DNA from: Rhinopithecus roxellana
Taxonomy: Eukaryota; Chordata; Mammalia; Primates; Cercopithecidae
DNA length: 64,000 nt
Direction: 5' to 3'
Assembly (NCBI RefSeq): GCF_007565055.1
Contig: NC_044553.1
Span: forward strand, 103,391,858 to 103,455,857
Numbering within the stretch: position 1 is the stretch's first letter; every line of letters starts with the position of its first letter. This document shows positions 23,781-36,507 of this stretch, in pieces. Made by a program: the position numbers and the translations under genes. Below the pieces are notes generated by a model that was not told the origin of the DNA, searched no databases, and was given only the letters and a program-made list of their open reading frames with translations.

Positions 23781-23905
23781 TCAGATATCTTTTTATTGTA
23801 CTTGTTTGCCATTGTATAACTTCTTTGATGAGTTTGTGTTTAAATCTTTTACCTGTTTTTTAATTAAGTTTTTTGCTTTCTTAATTCAGTTTAGAAAGTT
23901 CTTTA

Positions 23906-24188
23906 GGCCAGGTGCAGTGGCTCATGCCTGTAATCTCTGCACTTTGGAAGGCCAAGGCAGGTGGCTCACTTGAGGTCAGGAGTTCGAGACCAGCCCAGCC
24001 AACATGGTGAAACCCCGTCTCTACTAAAAATAACCAGGTGTGGTAGCACACGCCTGTAATCCAGGTATTCAGGAGGCTGAGACGGCAGAATTGCTTGAAC
24101 CTGGGAGGTGGAAGTTTGCAGTGAGCCAAGATTGTGCAACTGCACCCCAGCCTGGGTGACAGAGTGAGACTGTCTCAAAAAAGGAAAA
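23906..24188 (+). mobile_element. Alu
   Basis: Sense Alu; agaaagttcttta perfectly duplicated at 23893-23905 and 24189-24201. Confidence 0.94.
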
Positions 24189-24840
24189 AGAAAGTTCTTT
24201 ATATTCTGGATACAGATACTGTATCAGACACATGATTTGCAATGATTTTTTTTTCCAGTCTTTGGACTGTCTCTTCATTCTCTTAAAGTTTTCTTTGAAG
24301 AAGTTTCTTTGAAGAAGCAGAAATGCTTAATTTTTATAGTCTATATATCAAGTTTTTCTTTATGGTTTTTGCTTTTTGGTTTTGTATCTAAAATCTTTGT
24401 CCAACCTATGCTCACAAAGATTTTCATCTTGCTTTTTTCTAGATGTTTTACAATTTTAGGATCTGTTTTGCTCTGTGATTCATCTTGAGTTTTAACCTAT
24501 AGTATGAGGTGGCTTGAAGTTTATGTTTTTGCATTTGGATATCCAGTTGTTCCAGCTCTGTTTGTTGAAAGAGACTATCTTTACTGAATTGCCTTTGTAC
24601 TTTTGCCAAACTTAGTTTTCCAGAAATATGTGTGGGCCTATTTCTGGACTCTATTTTGTTCCTGTGATCTGTTTATCTTCGTTGGTGCCAGTACCACAGT
24701 GTTTGATTACTGTAACTTTATAATAAATCTTGAAAACAAGTAGTGTTGTCCCTCCCACTTTGTTCTTCCTTTTCAAAGTTTCTTTTTTTCCCAAATGCCA
24801 GGTCCTTTACATTTCCATATGAACTTTAAAATTTGTTGAG

Positions 24841-25141
24841 CTTGTTGTGGTGGCTCACACCTGTAATCCCAGCACTTTGGGAGGCTGAGGTGGGTGAGCC
24901 TAGGAGTTTGAGACCAGCTTGAGCTTGGACAACATGCTGAAACCCCGTCTCTCCAAAAAGGAAAAAGAAAAAGAAAAAAAGCTGAGCTTGGTAGTGTGTG
25001 CCTGGGATCCCAGGCACCTGGGAGGCTGAGGTGAGAGGATCACGTGTGCCTGGAAGGTCGAGACTGTAATGAGCCGTGATGGTACCACTGCACTCCAGCC
25101 TGGGTGACACAGTGACTGACACTCTGTCTTTTTTTTTTTTT
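24841..25141 (+). mobile_element. Alu ending in a T run
   Basis: Sense Alu that ends 'actctgtc' followed by T14 where an A tail is expected; a CAC/CCA triplet run follows at 25168-25189. Confidence 0.88.
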
Positions 25142-25515
25142 TAAAGAAGGTCAATTTCTTAAAAACCCACCACCACCACCACCACCAAAAAACCTATTGG
25201 GATTTTGATTGGGATTATGTTGAATCTATAGATCAGTTTGGGAAAATTGACAATATTGAATACACTGATTCATGAACAAGGCGTTTATTCATCTACTTAG
25301 GACTTCTTTAATTTCTCTCAGCAGTGTTTTGTAGTTCAGTGTGCAGGTCTTACACATCTTTTGTCAGACTTATCCCTAAATATTTTCTACTTTGATCTTT
25401 TATAAATGTTACCTTTATATCTATTTCTGATTGGATCTCATATCGGGAAATACCATTGATTTGTGTATATTGAGCTTATGTCCTACAAACCTGCTGAACT
25501 GACTTAGTTCTGTTA

Positions 25516-28500
25516 TTTATTTAGTTTTTTGAGACAGAGTCTCACTCTGTTGCCCAGGCTGGAGTGCAGTGGCATGATCTTGGCTCACTGCAACCTCCGC
25601 CTCCCAGGTTCAAGCAATTCTCCTGCCTCAGCCTACTGAGTGGTTGGGATTACAGGCACGCACCACCAAGGCTGGCTGATTTTTGTATTTGTAGTAGACG
25701 GGGTTTCTTTTTTTTTCTTTCTTTCTTTCTTTTTTATTATTATACTTTAAGTTCTACGGTACATGTGCATAACGTGCAGGTTTGTTACATATGTATACTT
25801 GTGCCATGTTGATGTGCTGCACCCATCAACTCGTCAGCACCCATCAATTCGTCATTTATATCAGGTATAACTCCCAGTGCAATCCCTCCCCCCTCCCCCC
25901 TCCCCATGATAGGCCCCGGTGTGTGATGTTCCCCTTCCCGAGTCCAAGTGATCTCATTGTTCAGTTCCCACCTATGAGTGAGAACATGTGGTGTTTGGTT
26001 TTCTGTTCTTGTGATAGTTTGCTAAGAATGATGGTTTCCAGCTGCATCCATGTCCCTACAAAGGATGCAAACTCATCCTTTTTTATGGCTGCATAGTATT
26101 CCATGGTGTATATGTGCCACATTTTCTTAATCCAGTCTGTCACAGATGGACATTTGGGTTGATTCCAAGTCTTTGCTATTGTGAATAGTGCCGCAATAAA
26201 CATACGTGTGCATGTGTCTTTATAGCAGCATGATTTATAATCCTTTGGGTATATACCCAGTAGTGGGATGGCTGGGTCATATGGTACATCTAGTTCTAGA
26301 TCCTTGAGGAATTGCCATACTGTTTTCCATAATGGTTGAACTAGTTTACAATCCCACCAGCAGTGTAAAAGTGTTCCTATTTCTCCACATCCTCTCCAGC
26401 GCCTGTTGTTTCCTGATTTTTTAATGATTGCCATTCTAACTGGTGTGAGATGGTATCTCATTGTGGTTTTGATTTGCATTTCTCTGATGGCGAGTCATGC
26501 TGAGCATTTTTTCATGTGTCTGTTGGCTGTATGAATGTCTTCTTTTGAGAAATGTCTGTTCATATCCTTTGCCCACTTTTTGATGGGGTTGTTTGTTTTT
26601 TTCTTGTATATTTGAGTTCTTTGTAGGTTCTGGATATCAGCCCTTTGTCAGATGAGTAGATTGCAAAAATTTTCTCCCATTCTGTAGGTTGCCTGTTCAC
26701 TCTGATGGTAGTTTCTTTTGCTGTGCAGAAGCTCTTTAGTTTACTTAGATCCCATTTGTCAATTTTGGCTTTTGCTGCCGTTGCTTTTGGTGTTTTAGAC
26801 ATGAAGTCCTTGCCCATGCCTGTGTCCTGAATGGTACTACCTAGGTTTTCTTCTAGGGTTTTTATGGTATTAGGTCCAACATTTAAGTCTCTAATCCATC
26901 TTGAATTAATCTTCGTATAAGGGGTAAGGAAAGGATCCAGTTTCAGCTTTCTACTTATGGCTAGCCAATTTTCCCAGCACCATTTATTAAATAGGGAATC
27001 CTTTCCCCATTTCTTGTTTCTCTCAGGTTTGTCAAAGATCAGATGGCTGTAGATGTGTGGTATTATTTCTGAGGACTCTGTTCTGTTCCATTGGTCTATA
27101 TCTCTGTTTTGGTACCAGTACCATGCTGTTTTGGTTACTGTAACCTTGTAGTATAGTTTGAAGTCAGGTAGCATGATGCCTCCAGCTTTGTTCTTTTGAC
27201 TTAGGATTGTCTTGGCAATGCGGGCTCTTTTTTGGTTCCATATGAACTTTAAAGCAGTTTTTTCCAATTCTGTGAAGAAAGTCATTGGTAGCTTGATGGG
27301 GATGGCATTGAATCTATAAATAACCTTGGGCAGTATGGCCATTTTCATGATATTGATTCTTCCTATCCATGAGCATGGTATGTTCTTCCATTTGTTTGTG
27401 TCCTCTTTTATTTCACTGAGCAGTGGTTTGTAGTTCTCCTTGAAGAGGTCCTTTATATCCCTTGTAAGTTGGATTCCTAGGTATTTTATTCTCTTTGAAG
27501 CAATTGTGAATGGAAGTTCATTCCTGATTTGGCTCTCTGTTTGTCTGTTACTGGTGTATAAGAATGCTTGTGATTTTTGCACATTAATTTTGTATCCTGA
27601 GACTTTGCTGAAGTTGCTTATCAGCTTAAGGAGATTTTGGGCTGAGACAATGGGGTTTTCTAAATATACAATCATGTCATCTGCAAACAGGGACAATTTG
27701 ACTTCTTCTTTTCCTAACTGAATACCCTTGATTTCTTTCTCTTGCCTGATTGCCCTAGCCAGAACTTCCAAGACTATGTTGAATAGGAGTGGTGAGAGAG
27801 GGCATCCCTGTCTTGTGCCAGTTTTCAAAGGGAATTTTACCAGTTTTTGCCCATTCAGTATGATATTAGCTGTGGGTTTGTCATAAATAGCTCTTATTAT
27901 TTTGAGGTACGTTCTATCAATATCAAATTTATTGAGCGTTTTTAGCATGAAGGGCTGTTGAATTTTATCAAAAGCCTTTTCTGCATCTATTGAGATAATC
28001 ATGTGGTTCTTGTCTTTGGTTCTGTTTATATGCTGGGTTATGTTTCTTGATTTGCGAATGTTGAACCAGCCTTGCATCCCAGAGATGAAGCCCACTTGAT
28101 CATGGTGGATAAGCTTTTTGATGTGCTGCTGAATCCGGTTTGCCAGTATTTTATTGAGGATTTTTGCATCGATGTTCATCAGGGATATTGATCTAAAATT
28201 CTCTTTTTTTGTTGTGTCTCTGCCAGGCTTTGGTATCAGGATGATGTTGGCCTCATAAAATGAGTTAGGGAGGATTCCCTCTTTTTCTATTGATTGGAAT
28301 AGTTTCAGAAGGAATGGTACCAGCGCTTCCTTGTACCTCTGGTAGAATTCAGCTGTGAATCCATCTGGTCCTGGACTTTTTTTGGTTGGTAGGCTATTAA
28401 TTATTGCCTCAATTTCAGAGCTGCTATTGGTCTATTTAGGGATTCAACTTCTTCCTGGTTTAGTCTTGGAAGAGTGTAAGCGTCCAGGAAATTATCCATT

Positions 28501-28845
28501 TCTTTTAGATTTTCTAGTTTATTTGCGTAGAGGTGTTTATAGTATTCTCTGATGGTAGTTTGTATTTCTGTGGGGTCAGTGGTGATATCCCCTTTATCAT
28601 TTTTTATTGCGTCTATTTGATTCTTCTCTCTTTTCTTCTTTATTAGTCTTGCTAGCGGTCTGTGAATTTTGTTGATCTTTTCAAAAAACCAACTCCTGGA
28701 TTCATTGATTTTTTTGAGGGTTTTTTGTGTAGAGACGGGGTTTCACCATGTTGGTAAGGCTGGTCTTGAACTCCTGACCTCGTGATCCACCCACCTCGGC
28801 CTCCCAACGTCCTGGGATTACAGGTGTGAGCTACAGTGCCCAGCA
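25516..28845 (-). mobile_element. Alu split by a young L1
   Basis: Antisense Alu halves at 25526-25707 and 28731-28845. agttctgtta at 25506-25515 and 28846-28855 is its own target duplication in the old L1. Confidence 0.92.
25708..28732 (-). mobile_element. Young 5'-truncated L1 (about 3 kb) inside an Alu
   Basis: On the minus strand the element runs from ORF2 (reverse transcriptase) to the 3'UTR, ending 'agaacttaaagtataataat' and an A/AAAG tail (poly-T with CTTT units at 25708-25735). A 539-codon open stretch (28179-26560) holds the RT motif FADDMIVYLENP, and a 172-codon stretch (26479-25961) holds the true C-terminus ending FSLIGGN. A 4-bp deletion near 26613 separates them. The 12-bp duplication agacggggtttc (25696-25707 and 28733-28744) lies within the host Alu. 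Compared with the copy at 48188, the sequences look nearly identical. Confidence 0.93.
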
Positions 28846-29331
28846 AGTTCTGTTAGTTTTTTGTAGATTCTTTTGGATATTTTTCATAGAGAATCAGTCT
28901 ACAAATACAGTTTTACTTCTTCCTTTCCAATCTGGATGCCTTTTATTTCTTTTTCTTGCCTTACTGAAGTGACTAGAACCTCCAGTATGACATAGACTAG
29001 AAGTAATGAGAGTGGGCAGTCTCATCTTGTTCTTGATCTTAGGGGTAAAGCAATCGATTGATTTTTTTCACTGTATAGTATGATACTAACTGTAGGTTTT
29101 TTGTAGATGCCCTTTATCAGGTTTAGGGAGTTTCATTCTATTCCTGGTTGGCTGAGGGTTTCCCAGGAATAGAATTCCCAGGAATCCAACATCAGGAATG
29201 GATGTTGGATTTATTGAATGCTTTTTCTGTTTCTGTTGATATAAACAGAAGATTTCATCTAAGTTGTTAAATTGATAGGTATAAATTATTCATTATACTC
29301 TCTTATTATCCTTTTTATATTATAGGATTCA

Positions 29332-29612
29332 TGTCCGAGCGTGGTGGCTCATGCCTGTAATCCCAGCACTTGGGAGGGCAAGGCTGGTGGATCACTTGAG
29401 GTCAGGAGTTGGAGACCAGCCTGACCAACATGCTGAAATCCTGTCTGAACTAAAAATACAAAAGTAGCCAGACCTTGTGGCTCATGCTTGTAGTCCCAGC
29501 TACTAGGGAGGCTGAGGCAGGAGAATCACTTGAACCCAGGAGGCAGAGGTTGCAGTGAGCTGAGATTATGCCACTGTACTCCAGCCTGGGCAACAGAGAG
29601 GGGCTCTCAAAT
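29332..29612 (+). mobile_element. Alu
   Basis: Sense Alu with a TG/TA-run tail (29612-29635); taggattcatg and taggacccatg flank it. Confidence 0.92.
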
Positions 29613-29769
29613 GTGTGTGTGTATGTGTATATATAGTAGGACCCATGGTAATGTTATCTTTCTTATTTCTTGTCTGATAATTTGTCTTTCTTTTCCTGAT
29701 CAGCCTGACTAGAGTCTTACCACTTTTATTGATCTTCTAAAGAACCATCTTTTGGTTTTATTGATTTTT

Positions 29770-29772
<3 letters not shown>

Positions 29773-29809
<37 letters not shown>
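29773..29809. repeat. (TG)n microsatellite
   Basis: About 18 TG units in the old L1. Confidence 0.95.
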
Positions 29810-29811
<2 letters not shown>

Positions 29812-29849
29812 AGGTTCCTTGATATCTGCTTTGGTGTTTGCTATTTTCT

Positions 29850-30161
29850 TTTTTATTTTTGGAGGCGGGAGGTAGGAGACAGAGTTTCCCTCTTGTCACC
29901 CAGGCTGGAGTGCAGTGGCGCAATCTTGCCTCACTGCATGCAACCTCTGCCTCCCGGGTTCAAGCGATTCTCCTGCCTCAGCCTTCCGAGTAGCTGGGAC
30001 TACAGGCGTGCACCACCCCGCCTGGCTCATTTTTGTATTTTTAGTAGAGTCGAGGTTTTACCTTGCTGGCCAGGCTGGTCTCAAACTCCTGACCTCAAGG
30101 GATCCACATGTTCGGCCTCCCAAAATGCTGGGATTACAGGCGTGAGTTACCACGCCCAGCA
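29850..30161 (-). mobile_element. Alu
   Basis: Antisense Alu; tttgctattttcttt (left) and tttgttattttcttt (right) flank it. Confidence 0.92.
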
Positions 30162-31051
30162 GTCTTTGTTATTTTCTTTCTTCTGCTTAGTTTACTTTAA
30201 TTTGCTGTTTTTGTAGTTTCATAAATGGTAAACTGTGGTTATTGATTTGAAACCGTTCTTCTTTCTACTATAGGCATTTAGAGATAAAAATTTTCCCCTA
30301 ACTAGCATCTCACAACTTAGGATATTTTGTATTTTCATTTTATTTCCAAAATACTTTGTAACTTTCCTTTTGAGTTTTTTAATCCATGGGTTATTTACAA
30401 GTCTGTTCTTTAACTTCAAATATTTGTGGATTATTCAGGTACCTTTTGGTTATTGATTTCAAATTCAATTCCATTGTAGTTAGAAAACATTATTTTTTAT
30501 GACCCGAATTATTTAAAAGTTAATGAAATTTGTTTGATGGTCCAGAGATGTTTTAACTTGATAAATTTCCTTTATGCACTTGAAAGGAATATATATTCTG
30601 CTTTTGGTGGGTTAAGTGTTTGAAAAATGTCAATTAGGACGAGTTGCTTGTTAGTGTTGTTCAAGTCTTCTCTGTCCTTAATGAATTTCTGTCTGGTTGT
30701 TTTCATCAAGTATTGAGAGAAGAGTGTTGAAGTTTCTGACTAGTAATTGTGGGTTTTGTCTGTTTTCTTTTGAACTTCTATCAGTATTCGCTTCATATGT
30801 TTTGAAGCTCTGTCATTGGCTGTCTAAACCTTTAGGATGATTTCTTTTTGATGAATTGACTCCTTTATCATTTTGAAATGATACCTTTCTCCCTGGTAAT
30901 AATCTTTGCTTTGGAATCTACTTTGATATTAATATAGCCATTGCCACTTTCATTTGATTAGTGTTAGCAGGATATATATATTCCAATCTTTTAAATCTAC
31001 TTGTGTTTTTATATTTGAAGTGGGTTTATATTGTTGGCAGCATATGGTTGG

Positions 31052-31355
31052 GTCTTTTTTTTTTTTTTTTTTTTGAGACGGAGTCTCACTCTGTCGCCGG
31101 GGCTGGAGTGCAGTGGCCAGATCTCAGCTCACTGCAAGCTCCGCCTCCCGGGTTCACGCCATTCTCCTGCCTCAGCCTCCCAAGTAGCTGGGATTACAGG
31201 CATATGCCATCACACCCAGCTACTTTTGTATTTTTAGGAGACACAGGGTTTCTCCATGTTGGTAAGCTGGTCTCGAACTCCCAACCTCAGGTGATCTCGC
31301 CCTCCTTAGCCTCCCAAAGTGCTGGGATTACAGGCGTGAGCCACCGCGCCCGGCC
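31052..31355 (-). mobile_element. AluYR (monkey-type)
   Basis: Young antisense Alu with 'gtgcagtggccagatctcag', the monkey diagnostic. Confidence 0.94.
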
Positions 31356-31550
31356 TCTTCTAGCTATTTTGAGATATACAATATATTGTTAACTATAGTC
31401 ACCCTACCATGTTATCAAATGACAGAATTTATTCCTTCTAACTAACTGTATGTTTATATGCATTAGCCAACCTTTCTTTATTCCCCCTCCTCTGTATGTG
31501 ATGGATTCTTTATGCTTTTGTTTGTCTGAAAAAGTCTTTACCTTGGCATT

Positions 31551-31850
31551 TTTTTTTTTTTTTTTTTTTTTTGAGACGGAGTCTCGCTCTTTCACCGGGC
31601 TGGGGTGAGTAGCATGATCTCAGCTCACTGCAACCTCCGCCTCCTGGGTTCAAGTGATTCTCCTGCTTCAGCCTCCTGAGTAGCTGGGACTACAGGCGCA
31701 CACCACCACACACAGCTATTTTTTGTATTTTTAGTGGAGATGGGGTTTCACCATTTTGGCCAGGATGATTTTGGTCTCTTGGTCTTGTGATCCTCCTGCC
31801 TCGGCCTCCCAAAATGCTGGGTTTACAGGTGTGAGCCACTACGCCCGGCC
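31551..31850 (-). mobile_element. Alu
   Basis: Antisense Alu with a T22 tail; ccttggcatt (left) and ccttggcttc (right) flank it. Confidence 0.92.
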
Positions 31851-31876
31851 TTGGCTTCTTTTTTAAAGATACTTTT

Positions 31877-32134
31877 GGGAGGCCGAGGTGGGTGGATCAC
31901 GAGGTCAGGAGATCGAGACCATCCTGGCTAACACAGTGAAACCCCATCTCTACTAAAGATACACAAAATTAGCCGAGTGTGGTGGCAGGTGCCTGTAGTC
32001 CTAGCTACTCGGGGGGCTCAGGCAGGAGAATTGCTTGAACCCGGGAGGCAGAGGTTGCAGTGAGCCAAGATCCGAGATCACGCCACTGCACTCCAGCCTA
32101 GGCAACAGAGCGAGACTCCATCTCAAAAAAAAAG
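31877..32134 (+). mobile_element. 5'-truncated Alu
   Basis: Begins at 'gggaggccgaggtgggtgg', lacking about the first 40 nt, and ends in an A tail. aaagatactttt is duplicated at 31865-31876 and 32132-32143. Confidence 0.93.
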
Positions 32135-32995
32135 ATACTTTTGTTCTCTTTAGAATTCTAGGTTGATGGCTTTTTTTCCCTTTGTTCTTTAAAGATTTTA
32201 CTCCACTGTCTTCTCGTTTGTATTGTTTCTGATAAGAAGTCTGCTATTATCTGTATCTTACTTTTTATGGAAGATGTCATTTTCTTTTCTGGGTGCTTTG
32301 AAGACCTCTTTATCACTGATATTGAGGAATTTGATTATCATGTACCTTGGTTAGTTTTTTTCATATTTCTTGGCTTAAGGTTCATTTAGCTTCTTGGATT
32401 TGTGGGTTTATAGTTTTTATCAAACTTGGAAGAATTTTGGTCATTATTTTTCACTTCTTTCTCCCCCTTTACGTTTAGAACTCCATTTACTACCATATTA
32501 GGGAATATTAATATTAGATTATTACGAAGTATTATTGGTATATTGGAAAGTCTCATAGTTTACTGATTTTTTTTTTCATGTTTTGGATTTTTTTCCTCTG
32601 TGTGTTTCATCTTGGATAGTTTCTATTGCTATGTCTTCAAGTTCACTAATCTTTTCTTCTGCCATTCTGTCTAGTTAATTTTTTATCTCAGAAATTGTGG
32701 TTTTTATCTAGTTCATCTTGGGTCTTGTTTTATATCATCTATGTGTCTTCTTAACTTTTTGAACATATTGAATACAGTTAAAATAATATACTTCTCTACT
32801 AATTGTGACATCTCAATTCTAGAATTTCAGTTTATTATCCTCCTTCCTTATCCTGGTTTGTTTTCCTGATTCTTTGTGTACCTGGTAACTTTTGGCTATC
32901 TGATATTCTGAATTTTACTTTCTTATATTTTGGACCCACCCAGCAAATCATAAAAGCAATATATTTTGGGTATTTTTCTATTTCTATAAATTCTT

Positions 32996-33264
32996 TTTTT
33001 GTTTCGTTTTGTTTTTGGAGACAGAGTCTCAGTCTGTCACGACCTCCTGGGCTCAAACGATCCTCCTACCTCAGTCTCCCGAGTAGCTGGGGACTACAGG
33101 TGCGTGCCACCACACCCAGCTAATTTTTTTTTGTTTTTTTTTTGGTAGAGAAATGGGGTTTTGCCATGTTGCCCAGGCTGGCCTCAAGCTCCTGGGCTCA
33201 AGTGATCTGCCCACCTCGGCCTCCCAAAGTGCTGGGATTACAGGTGTGAGCCACCATGTGTGGC
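32996..33264 (-). mobile_element. Alu with internal deletion
   Basis: Antisense Alu missing about 40 nt of the right arm; ctataaattctt duplicated at 32984-32995 and 33268-33279. Confidence 0.92.
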
Positions 33265-33696
33265 CACCTATAAATTCTTGAGCTTTTTTTCCGGGATACA
33301 GTTAAGTTATTTGAAAACAGTTTTATTATTTTGGGTCTTGCTTTTATGATTTGTTGGGTGGGTCCATTTCAGGTTAATTATTGTCTAGTATAAGGCAATA
33401 CCTTCCTGAGTATTTGACCCAATGCCCCACAAATTATGAGATTTTATTTTTATAGTCCAGCTTTTGGGAACAAGCACTGTTCCCAGTCCTGTGTGAGCAC
33501 CTGGTACTGCTCCCTCCAGTACTTTAGCATGGTTCTTCTGTCTTGAGTAGTTTCCTCATAAGTATACTATCATCATACTTAAAGGGGACTCTGTAGTCTC
33601 CTGGATTCTCTCTGTGTGTAGCTGTCTCCTCCTTGGTGCTGTGTTCTGTGAACTCTGATTGCCTTGGTCTTCCTGGGCGCTCGGCTTCACTTTCTT

Positions 33697-33998
33697 TTTT
33701 TTTTTTTTTTTTTTTTTTTGAGACAGAGTCTTGCTCTGTCACCCAGGCTGGAGTGCAGTGGCCAGATCTCAGCTCACTGCAAGCTCCGCCTCCCGGGCTC
33801 ACGCCATTCTCCTGCCTCAGCCTCCCGAGTAGCTGGGACTACAGGCGCCACCACCTCGCCCGGCTAGTTTTTTGTATTTTTAGTAGAGACAGGGTTTCAC
33901 CGTGTTAGCCAGGATGGTCTCGATCTCCTGACCTCGTGATCCGCCCGGCTCGGCCTCCCAAAGTGCTGGGATTACAGGCTTGAGCCACCGCGCCCGGC
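33697..33998 (-). mobile_element. AluYR (monkey-type)
   Basis: Young antisense Alu; cggcttcactttctt perfectly duplicated at 33682-33696 and 33999-34013. Confidence 0.95.
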
Positions 33999-34515
33999 CG
34001 GCTTCACTTTCTTAATTCATGGAATTTGCTGTGTCCACCTGGATTTGCTTTCCTCTCGCCTTGACTTAGAAGCTGTCCTAAGGCAGTAAGCTGGAGTGGT
34101 CACAGGGCATACCTTGTTTGTTTGCTGTCTTTCAGGACATCACCTGATGTCTATACATGCTGAAACAATTAAAATAACACACACGTCAAAAGCAACAGTT
34201 TTCAAGACACTGAACGTCAGTTGCTGATAATAAGAGGTTCTCTTAAATAAAGGAGACTGAACATTGGTTTTATAGCAAACAACTTGGTCCGCATTTTTTA
34301 CTTTTTTATATTTAGAGAAGGAATTTGTTGTCATAAATTGATTAGTGAAAAATGTTTGTCTTTCTCTAAGCTTGAATGTATTCATGGGTTGACAAAGAAA
34401 TATCTTTTTGAGTAAAATATCTTTACTCAGAAAGTATTCAGTAGGTATAAATGGTAATACATAAATACAAATTGTATGTGTTTATTAAATAAATGACTTT
34501 AAAATAGTATGGATT

Positions 34516-34805
34516 GGCTGGGTGTTGTGGCTCATGCCTGTAATCCCAGCACTTTGGGAGGCTGAGGTGGGCAGATCACGAGGTCAGGAGATCGAGACCA
34601 TCCTGGCTATTATGGTGAAACCCCTTCTCTACTAAAAATACAAAAAAATTAGCCGGGCATGGTGGCAGGCACCTGTAGTCCCAGCTACTTGGGAGGCTGA
34701 GGCAGGAGAATCCGGGAGGCGGAGCTTGCAGTGAGCCCACATGGCGCCACTGCACTCCAGCCTAGGCAATAGAGCGAGACTCTGTCTCAAAACAAACAAA
34801 CAAAT
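34516..34805 (+). mobile_element. Alu
   Basis: Sense Alu with AAAC-repeat tail; aaaatagtatggatt perfectly duplicated at 34501-34515 and 34806-34820. 34151-34500 is unique. Confidence 0.94.
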
Positions 34806-34937
34806 AAAATAGTATGGATTATCAAATTTGGCTGAAAATCTAAGAATGTGTGAACTGTAACCTGCCTATAAAAATAAGCCAACTAACTATATATGTGTGT
34901 GTGTGCATATATTCAGATATATATAAAATAAATTTAT

Positions 34938-35056
34938 ATAGATGGGCATTTCCCTGTGTTGCTCTGGCTGGTCTTGAACTCCTGAGCTCAAGTTATCTGA
35001 CCGCCTCGACCTCCCAAAGTGCTGGGATTATAGGCGTGAGCCACTGTGCCCAGCCA
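34938..35056 (-). mobile_element. Alu monomer fragment
   Basis: Antisense single-arm Alu piece ('ggctggtcttgaactcctg' to 'cactgtgcccagcc'). Confidence 0.85.
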
Positions 35057-35925
35057 AACTTGATTATTTTTAAAGAGTTTGATGTACAGTGTTAGTAAGT
35101 AATCCTGTATGCATGACATTAAATGCTTTAACATTCTTTAATTTGTATATAATGTAATATATGTTCTGTAATTTGAATGTCTTATTTGAAAAATGAATTT
35201 GACCTCATTGAACTACTTTATGTATTTATGAAGAATTGATTTACTTTGCAGATTATTGACATAAACAGTGTTACTGATTGACCTTAATAGAACAAGCTTT
35301 TTCAAATATTGTAAATTGTCTTTGTATTAACATTTTGTTTATTAAGGACTTTATTGCATCTGAAGGATTTTACATGGCTTATAGGATTGAATAAAATGTG
35401 GAATAGAACTATTAATGATAAAACAAGCAACAACTGAATAGCCATCACTTAAAGGAAACATCAGTTTTTAGAGATGAGCTGATTACAGCAATAAGGCATT
35501 GAATTTGGTTCTTAGATTTCCTGGTACCTAAGGTGGAAAGAGAAATGTGTTGGGTTACAAGCTTTCAGTATCTTAGAAAAGAAAGCATCCATTTGTTGTT
35601 ACTGTTTTTGGTTAAAATTTTTTTTAATTCTAAATTTATTCACTCTGTGTGTGTATGTGTGTGCGTGTGTGTGTGTGTGAGATCTAATGTCTCTTCTCAC
35701 TGAAGGGTACACATCATAGAACTAGACCTTGGAGAAAATAGCAGAATAGGTGATTAATAGGTCTACTTTAATAAATGGCAGCATCATCCTCTCGTCATAG
35801 GTTACTAAGATAAGAAACTTTAATCTTTAACAATGTGGTAGAAAAAGATAAATAATTTATGTTGGGACTCCAGCTGGAGTTTGAAATGTCTGTGGGGCAA
35901 CTTCACATCTCCCCAGCCCACTCCT
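35057..35925 (+). other. RALGAPA1 intron 1, unique stretch
   Basis: No exon or confident repeat; a TG/CG microsatellite lies at 35646-35681. Confidence 0.5.
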
Positions 35926-36120
35926 GTTCTTTTCTGGCTTTATAATAATATTTGAATCTGTTCCTTTTTTCTCTGTTCTTACCATCATTTCTTTAGTTTA
36001 AATTTTTATTGTTTCAATGCTTAAACTTTTGCAGCAACTTACTAGTTGATCTCCCTATGCAGGTCTTTTTTTTTTTTTTTTCTTCTTGAATCTCTTACAT
36101 GGTCCTGTCACAATCTGTCT

Positions 36121-36461
36121 CTTTTCTTTTCTTTTCCTTTCTTTTCTTTTGTTTTCTTTCTTTTTTTTTTTTTTTTTTTTTTTTGAGACAGGGTCTCACT
36201 CTGTTGCCCAGGCTGGAGTGCAGGGGCATGGACTCACTGCAACCTCCACTTCCCAGGTTCAAGTGATTCTCATGTCTCAGCCTCCTGAGTAGCTGGGATT
36301 ACAGGCATGCACCGCCATGCCCTGCTAGCTTTTGTATTTTTAATAGAGATGGGGTTTCACCATGTTGGCCAGGCTGGTTTTGAACTCTGGGCCTCAAGCA
36401 GTCCACCCGCCCTGGCCTCCCAAAGTGCTAGAATTACAGGTGTGGGCCACCATACCCAACC
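36121..36461 (-). mobile_element. Alu with long CT-rich tail
   Basis: Antisense Alu; left side is a TTTTC/T-rich tract (36121-36184). ggtcctgtcacaatctgtct (left) and ggtcctgtagcaatgtttct (right) are the eroded 20-bp duplication. Confidence 0.92.
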
Positions 36462-36507
36462 AGGTCCTGTAGCAATGTTTCTAAAGCACATTAAGAGCAT
36501 GTCACTA

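Larger units (their letters stand above)
21355..34150 (-). mobile_element. Near-complete ancient L1 (L1M class), antisense, heavily interrupted
   Basis: From 'caactttattgaggtataattggc' (3'UTR) through ORF2-antisense phrases (23140-25500, 28850-31050) to ORF1/5'UTR-like antisense (32150-34140), the pieces follow L1 order from 3' to 5'. Removing about 15 Alus and a young L1 leaves roughly 6 kb, so the host element was close to full length. It lies opposite to RALGAPA1. Confidence 0.75.
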
